From: Alphaproteobacteria bacterium
Lineage (GTDB): Bacteria; Pseudomonadota; Alphaproteobacteria; Caulobacterales; Maricaulaceae
NCBI GenBank assembly: GCA_018222865.1
Contig: JAAEZM010000004.1
Coordinates: 29,314-93,313, forward strand
Direction of reading: 5' to 3'
Length of the DNA: 64,000 bases
Part shown: positions 59,479 through 64,000 of the stretch, piece by piece
Layout: every line of letters begins with the position of its first letter
Position numbering within the stretch: position 1 is the stretch's first letter
Position numbers and translations under genes: made by a program
Notes under the pieces: generated by a model
Database searches by the model: none
The model's input: the letters and a program-made list of their open reading frames with translations, nothing else
Told to the model about the DNA's origin: nothing

Positions 59479-62400
59479 TTGCTGTCGATCAACTCGGCCG
59501 CCATCGCGTTGGCCATCTATATTGGCGGACTTTTTCTGCTTGCGGCCTGGGGGGATCGCCGGGCCACTCGGTTCGATCAACGCCCCGCCTTGCGCGCCGT
59601 GTTATTGAGCCTTTCACTAGCGGTTTACTGCACCAGCTGGACGTTTTACGGCGCGGTCGGTGAGGCTTCGCGAAAAGGCTGGGACTATCTGCCCATCTAT
59701 CTCGGACCTGCCCTGCTCTTCCTGATTGGCTTCCCTCTCATCCGGAGGCTGGTCACTTTGGGACGGAAGCATGCGACCGGCTCGATCGCTGACTTCCTGT
59801 CCGCGCGATTTGGCAAATCTGCCAGCGTTGCCGCGCTGGCGGCAGCCATTCTCGCAATCTCCTCCGTCCCCTATGTCGCGCTGCAGCTGAAATCGACCGA
59901 GACCAGCCTGCTTCTCCTGACCGGTGATCAATCCAGCCGGGTTGATTGGGCAGTATTATCCGCTGTCGCTTTCTCCGCTTTCGCCATCCTTTTTGGTGCC
60001 CGCCGCGCAGACACCTCAGCAGGCAATCGCGGACTGGTGCTCGCGATCGCGTTTGAGTCCATTCTCAAACTCGTGGCAATGCTGGCTGTCGGAGGGTTTG
60101 CCTATCTGGTCTGGAGCGGCCTCCCCGAGGCGCGGACCGCAGAGGTTTTCGCCGCTTCAGCACTGTCCAGCTTCGAGCTGGATGTTCGCTTTTTGGTGTT
60201 GACGCTTCTGGCGGCCTTCGCTGCCCTCTGCCTGCCGCGCCAATTCCATGTCCTGGTGGTAGAAGCACGCAATCCCAAGGATGCTGAAGCCTCACGCTGG
60301 GCCTTCCCGGCCTATCTCGCCCTGGTCGCGATGGTGGCCCCACCCGTCGCGCTGGCCGGAAGCGCGATCGCCGAGGGTCTCGACCCGGATGCACTGGTTC
60401 TCGCCCTGCCGATGTCCCAGGGCCAGGACCTGCTCGCGCTCTTCACTTTCCTGGGCGGTTTCTCAGCCTCCGCCGGGATGATCACGATCGCAGCGCTGGC
60501 CCTGTCGACCATGCTGGTTGACGCGATTGTTGCGCCCTTTCTGCTACGGCGCGGCTTTCGCAACCGGCCGACCAATATCGCGCAAACCCTGCTGACCTAC
60601 CGGCGTGTGGCGATCGTTCTGCTTGTCCTCGCGGCCTATATTTTCCACCGGTCCTTGAACGCCCAACTCGCCTTGGCTGATATCGGCCTGGTCTCCTTTG
60701 CAGGGGCGGCGCAGCTGGCCCCGGCGCTGTTTTTCGGCCTGTTCTGGAAGCGCGCCAATCGGGCCGGCGCACTGGCTGGCATGAGCGCTGGCAGTCTTGT
60801 CTGGCTCACATGCGTCTTCTTTCCCGCCTATAATGGCATAGCGATCCCGCTACCGTTCGGCGCTGACCCTTTCGCCTGGATGACACTGCTCAGCCTCGCG
60901 GTGAACATTCTCGCTTTCATTATCGCCGTCGCCTTCGCACCCTCACGCCTGGCGGACCGCGTCCAAGCTGACCGCTTCGCTGGACCGCGTCTGGATGAAG
61001 GGCGCATCGACCCGGATCGTCAAATCCGGCTGGCAGATCTTCGCACCTTGATGGAGCACGCGCTCGGCATGGAGGAAGCCGCGGCAGCGCTTGACGAGCT
61101 GCGCAGCCTCGACCCAAAGGCTTTCTCACCACGCCGGACAATGACGGCAGACACTATAGGCTGGTGCGAGGCGCGACTGGCCCGCGCCGTGGGTGCTGCA
61201 GCTGCGCGTATCCTGATTGCCCAGGTTCTGCCCGGCGGAGGCGTCAGCGCCACTGACGTCGTAACCTTGCTGGATGAAACATCGGAGAAGATCCGGTCTT
61301 CAGAAACCGCGCGCGAAGAGAGCGAGCGCTCGACGCAATTCTATATGGACCACCTTCCAGCGCTCATCACCTTTGCGGACACAGAGCAGCGCGTGCGCTT
61401 CGCCAACCAGGCCTATCTCGATTATTTCGAGCTCGACGACACAATTCTGGGCAGCTGTATCGCCGATTACCTGTCCGCCAATGAATATGCGGTGCGGGCG
61501 CCTTATATCGCTGGCGCCTTACAGGGAGAGCGCCAAGTCTTTGATATCGCAAGGGAAGGCGCCGATGGTCGTGGCCAGACCTGGCAAGTCCTCTACCAAC
61601 CCCGCCTTGAGGATGGAGACGTTGTCGGCTTTTTCGGTGTCTATCAGGACATCACCGCCCGCCGCGTCGCCGAAGAGGCTCTGCTGGAAGCCTATGAAAC
61701 ACTGGAGGACAAGGTCCGCGACCGGACAGCAGAACTACAGGCCGAGTCCGAGAAACGCGAAGCACTCGTTGATGATCTTGAAGCGGCGCGGGCGCAAGCC
61801 GAAGCCGCGACACAATCCAAGACACGGTTTCTCGCTGCCGCCAGCCACGACCTGCTCCAACCGCTCTCAGCCGCGCGCCTGTTGACCTCGGCTTTGGCGA
61901 GCGAGCTGGAGGACTTGCCCGCAGAACGTCGCGCCCTGCTCGACCGGATTGATCAATCCATCGAGAATGCCGACCAGCTTCTGCGCGCCCTGCTTGATAT
62001 TTCCAGGCTGGATGCGGGCGGGGTCACCCCGGACATCTCCAGCTTCCCGCTCGATGCGCTGATGCAGGAAGTCGCAACCACCATGCATGACAAGGCGCAA
62101 AGCCGCGGCCTGACCCTCTCCGCCATCCCCAGCGGTGTGTGGGTGAGCTCTGATCGCGGCCAGATGATGAGCGTGTTGCAAAACCTGGTCGCCAATGCAG
62201 TCCGCTATACACAAAGCGGCGGTGTCCTCATCGGTGCGCGCAGGCGCGGAGATCATATCGCCCTGCAGGTCGTCGATACCGGCCCAGGGATCCCGGTGGA
62301 GCTCAGACGGGAGATCTTCAAGGAGTTCGAGCGCGGCCCCAAACACCGCGAGAGTGATCGCGGCCTCGGGCTGGGTCTGGCCATTGTTGATCGCATTCTG

Positions 62401-62919
62401 ACCCGGCTTGAACACACGATCCGCGTTCGTACAGGCCCGAAAGGGGGATCAATCTTCGAAATCGACCTGCCGCGCACAGAGCCGCAGACCCAAGCCAAGC
62501 CGAAACGATCGCGCCGGAAGGCCGCGCAATCATTGGCCGGCAAGCGCATTATGTGTTTGGACAATGATCCTGCCGTCTTGGACGCCATGGTCGAGCTTTT
62601 GGCGCGGTGGGATTGCCAAGCGATCGGCGTTCGGGATGAAAGCGAGGCCATGGCTGCATTCCCGGACCAGGCTCCAGATCTCGCCATCATCGACTTCATG
62701 CTGGATGATGGCGCGCGCGGACCGGATGTCTTCGCGCAGCTATGTGAGCAGTGGGACCAGCGGCCGCCGGCAGTCCTCGCAACGGCGGAACGCGGCAAGG
62801 ATATCGAACGCATCGCGCTGGCCCATGATATGGAAATTCTGTCCAAACCGGTCCCGCCAGCGGCCCTTCGCGCCACACTCAGCGCACTCCTCGCGCGCGC
62901 CCGTCAGCTGGGGTCGTGA
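59479..62919 (+). CDS. Transporter-coupled hybrid histidine kinase (CrbS/MxtR-like): SSS - PAS - HisKA - HATPase - REC
   Basis: A 1146-residue protein. Residues 1 to about 490 form a 12-13-helix SSS (SLC5-like) domain (GALAGMSAGSLVW near its end). A PAS domain follows (about 620-730, FYMDHLPALITFADTEQRVRFANQAYLDYF), then a coiled coil. HisKA has the acceptor in FLAAASHDLLQPLSAARL (about 789), and HATPase motifs are NLVANAVRYT, DTGPGIP and GLGLGLAI. A C-terminal receiver has Asp in LAIIDFMLDD (about 1073). This is the CrbS layout, a kinase that controls acetyl-CoA synthetase and acetate use in Vibrio and Pseudomonas. It starts at TTG. Confidence 0.9.
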   Translation: MLSINSAAIALAIYIGGLFLLAAWGDRRATRFDQRPALRAVLLSLSLAVYCTSWTFYGAVGEASRKGWDYLPIYLGPALLFLIGFPLIRRLVTLGRKHATGSIADFLSARFGKSASVAALAAAILAISSVPYVALQLKSTETSLLLLTGDQSSRVDWAVLSAVAFSAFAILFGARRADTSAGNRGLVLAIAFESILKLVAMLAVGGFAYLVWSGLPEARTAEVFAASALSSFELDVRFLVLTLLAAFAALCLPRQFHVLVVEARNPKDAEASRWAFPAYLALVAMVAPPVALAGSAIAEGLDPDALVLALPMSQGQDLLALFTFLGGFSASAGMITIAALALSTMLVDAIVAPFLLRRGFRNRPTNIAQTLLTYRRVAIVLLVLAAYIFHRSLNAQLALADIGLVSFAGAAQLAPALFFGLFWKRANRAGALAGMSAGSLVWLTCVFFPAYNGIAIPLPFGADPFAWMTLLSLAVNILAFIIAVAFAPSRLADRVQADRFAGPRLDEGRIDPDRQIRLADLRTLMEHALGMEEAAAALDELRSLDPKAFSPRRTMTADTIGWCEARLARAVGAAAARILIAQVLPGGGVSATDVVTLLDETSEKIRSSETAREESERSTQFYMDHLPALITFADTEQRVRFANQAYLDYFELDDTILGSCIADYLSANEYAVRAPYIAGALQGERQVFDIAREGADGRGQTWQVLYQPRLEDGDVVGFFGVYQDITARRVAEEALLEAYETLEDKVRDRTAELQAESEKREALVDDLEAARAQAEAATQSKTRFLAAASHDLLQPLSAARLLTSALASELEDLPAERRALLDRIDQSIENADQLLRALLDISRLDAGGVTPDISSFPLDALMQEVATTMHDKAQSRGLTLSAIPSGVWVSSDRGQMMSVLQNLVANAVRYTQSGGVLIGARRRGDHIALQVVDTGPGIPVELRREIFKEFERGPKHRESDRGLGLGLAIVDRILTRLEHTIRVRTGPKGGSIFEIDLPRTEPQTQAKPKRSRRKAAQSLAGKRIMCLDNDPAVLDAMVELLARWDCQAIGVRDESEAMAAFPDQAPDLAIIDFMLDDGARGPDVFAQLCEQWDQRPPAVLATAERGKDIERIALAHDMEILSKPVPPAALRATLSALLARARQLGS

Positions 62920-62921
62920 CC

Positions 62922-63569
62922 TTAAACCTTGGCGGGTTCGACAAAGAGAGATTGCGCAATCAAGACGGCCTGCGTGCGGTTGATGACACCGAGCTTGCGA
63001 AATATCGCCGTGACATGGGCTTTGACCGTCGCGATCGAGATGTCCATCTCATAAGCGATTTGCTTGTTCAGCCGCCCTGAAGCGAGGCCTTCAAGCACGC
63101 GCAATTGGGCCGGCGTTAAAGTCGCCAGCAGCGCTGCGTGATCAACGCTGTCATCATCGCCCTCATCCAGATCTTCCGGCAGCCAGATCTCGCCATCGCG
63201 GACGGCCGCAAGGGCTTCGCAAATCGTATCGAGATCGGCTGTCTTGGGAATGAAGCCGGACGCCCCAAACTCGACCGCGCGCTGGGCCACTCCCGGCGCA
63301 TCGCTGGCGGAGACCACCACCACGGGCGTTGCCGGGAATTCGCGACGCAATTCGGTCAGCCCGAGAAAGCCGGAACTATCGCTCATATGGAGGTCGAGAC
63401 AAACCAGGCTCGCCGGCGCCTCGCGCAGTGCCGTCTGTGTCGCGCCAAGACTATCAACTTCAGCAGTGTCTATATCGCCGGGCAAACGTTGCACAGCGGC
63501 CAGAAGCGCTGCTCGAAAGAGCGGGTGATCATCTGCAAGAAGAATGCGTTCTTGTGTCGATAGGCCCAT
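62922..63569 (-). CDS. NarL/FixJ-type response regulator (CrbR/ErdR-like)
   Basis: A 215-residue regulator: receiver with ILLADDHPLFRAAL and phospho-Asp in LVCLDLHMSDSSG (about residue 58), and a LuxR-type helix-turn-helix (LTPAQLRVLEGLASGRLNKQIAYEMDISIATVKAHVTAIFRKLGVINRTQAV). The convergent neighbour 2 bases away is the CrbS-like kinase, making a two-component pair likely. In other proteobacteria this pair activates acs and related genes. Divergent from the porin-like gene, whose control by it is inference. Confidence 0.9.
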   Translation of the reverse strand: MGLSTQERILLADDHPLFRAALLAAVQRLPGDIDTAEVDSLGATQTALREAPASLVCLDLHMSDSSGFLGLTELRREFPATPVVVVSASDAPGVAQRAVEFGASGFIPKTADLDTICEALAAVRDGEIWLPEDLDEGDDDSVDHAALLATLTPAQLRVLEGLASGRLNKQIAYEMDISIATVKAHVTAIFRKLGVINRTQAVLIAQSLFVEPAKV

Positions 63570-63629
63570 TTAACTGCCTGTTGTCTCTTTGATTAATCAC
63601 CTTATCGCGACGCGGCCTGCGCGTCTTGC

Positions 63630-63642
63630 TAGCCAAAAGTCT
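63630..63642. promoter_or_regulatory. Motif similar to the one upstream of the symporter operon
   Basis: TAGCCAAAAGTCT lies in the 201-base divergent region between the response regulator and the porin-like gene and matches 11 of 13 bases of TAGACCAAAGTCT at 57016-57028. Weak evidence by itself; see the findings. Confidence 0.25.
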
Positions 63643-63658
63643 AACGCGAAATCGCGGC

Positions 63659-63680
63659 GTATTCGACCTTTGGCGAATAC
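63659..63680. promoter_or_regulatory. Inverted repeat in the divergent response regulator / porin region
   Basis: GTATTCG (63659-63665) and CGAATAC (63674-63680) form a perfect 7-bp inverted repeat with an 8-base spacer, centred about 100 bases upstream of the porin-like ATG. Size and spacing suit a dimeric regulator. No T-run follows, so it is not a terminator. Confidence 0.45.
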
Positions 63681-63770
63681 CCCTGCACCAAGAGCTTCCC
63701 GATACTGGCCCAATGAACACGGACCGCACTGGCATGAAGACCGGGCGGAAATCCGGGGGAGGATTTGAAC

Positions 63771-64000
63771 ATGGTATCGAAGATCACGCGTAAATCTCGT
63801 TTCTATCTGGGAGCAGCAACAGCAGCGCTCATGGCTCTGAGCTCGCCCGCAGCCCTCGCATCCGACACACAGGATCTGGAAGATCGTATCGCCGCCCTTG
63901 AAGCGATGATCTCCGATCTACGTGCAGAAGTGGCGGCCTCTCGCGAAGCGGAAGCCGCGACCCATGACCGGGTAGAGCGTATCGAGGCCCGCGTCGAAAC
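63771..64000 (+). CDS. Exported coiled-coil protein, probably an outer-membrane porin, N-terminal part (cut by window edge)
   Basis: Only the first 76 codons are present. ATG 63771 follows GGGGGAGGA with good spacing. A signal peptide (FYLGAATAALMALSSPAALA) is followed by a heptad-rich helix (DLEDRIAALEAMISDLRAEV, then RVERIEARVE). A short N-terminal coiled coil after the signal is common in trimeric porins of Alphaproteobacteria with an OprP-like or SLH-independent barrel. The barrel itself is outside the window, so porin is an inference. Confidence 0.6.
   Translation, partial: MVSKITRKSRFYLGAATAALMALSSPAALASDTQDLEDRIAALEAMISDLRAEVAASREAEAATHDRVERIEARVE

Noticed and set aside
63671-63687. 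Sigma-54-like TGG...TGCA element upstream of the porin-like gene
   Set aside because: The GG and GC pairs are separated by 11 bases instead of the required 10, and the consensus TGGCAC-TTGC is not otherwise matched.

Overview
The window reads as chromosomal DNA of a marine-type alphaproteobacterium; a Maricaulales/Hyphomonadales-like lineage is my inference, not a proof. The grounds are a SAM-II riboswitch (a largely alphaproteobacterial class), a DUF2849 gene between cysG and cysI, a heptose-LPS cluster, several Na+-linked transporters, high GC, and dense short-spaced operons with GTG/TTG starts. I saw no tRNA, rRNA, insertion sequence, prophage or CRISPR array. Nearly all genes look intact, and the first and last are cut by the window edges.

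Region by region: (1) 1-7.6 kb is sulfur assimilation and methionine synthesis: the end of cysG, DUF2849, cysI, a DUF934-CysH fusion, cysK and a ferredoxin-NADP reductase, then promoter, SAM-II riboswitch, metX and a transsulfuration enzyme. (2) 7.7-10.7 kb is the ADP-heptose cluster hldE-gmhB-hldD. (3) 10.7-22.7 kb is mixed: glpK, a lipase-like hydrolase, a HI0933-family flavoprotein, an RND efflux pair, a DUF1330 protein, a PQQ-type sugar dehydrogenase, a hybrid histidine kinase and a membrane protein. (4) 22.8-28.2 kb holds two tandem paralogues of a family I do not recognise, an ABC-F ATPase, and a STAS protein next to a stand-alone globin-sensor domain. (5) 28.4-34 kb holds a large M14 peptidase, an SDS-type alkylsulfatase lipoprotein and a divergent Crp/Fnr regulator. 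(6) 34-38.8 kb is an apparent three-gene signalling cassette on the minus strand: a membrane-anchored TIR-TPR protein, an unknown 207-aa protein and a TPR-cyclase-homology protein, preceded by a CRP-like palindrome and a long hairpin. (7) 38.8-42.2 kb is DUF3108 and formaldehyde detoxification (frmA, a DUF188 gene, fghA). (8) 42.2-45.3 kb is a four-gene operon of two DUF1538 membrane proteins (UmpAB type), a P-II-like protein and a CBS protein, behind a structured leader. (9) 45.4-52 kb is the phosphate transporter pstSCAB with an OxyR-like LysR regulator. (10) 52-57 kb is nhaA with a structured, riboswitch-like leader, DUF533, an SbtA-type bicarbonate transporter, a lipoprotein and a PiuC-type dioxygenase. 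(11) 57-64 kb is a DUF4212/SSS symporter pair, a CrbS-like transporter-kinase, a CrbR-like response regulator and the start of a coiled-coil envelope protein, probably a porin; the architecture matches the acetate-switch systems of other proteobacteria.

The strongest leads for new biology are the TIR / unknown / TPR-cyclase cassette with its regulatory leader, the two structured leaders in front of cation transporter genes (nhaA and the DUF1538 pair) that share sequence blocks, the tandem unknown paralogues, and an OxyR-lineage regulator without redox cysteines beside pst.
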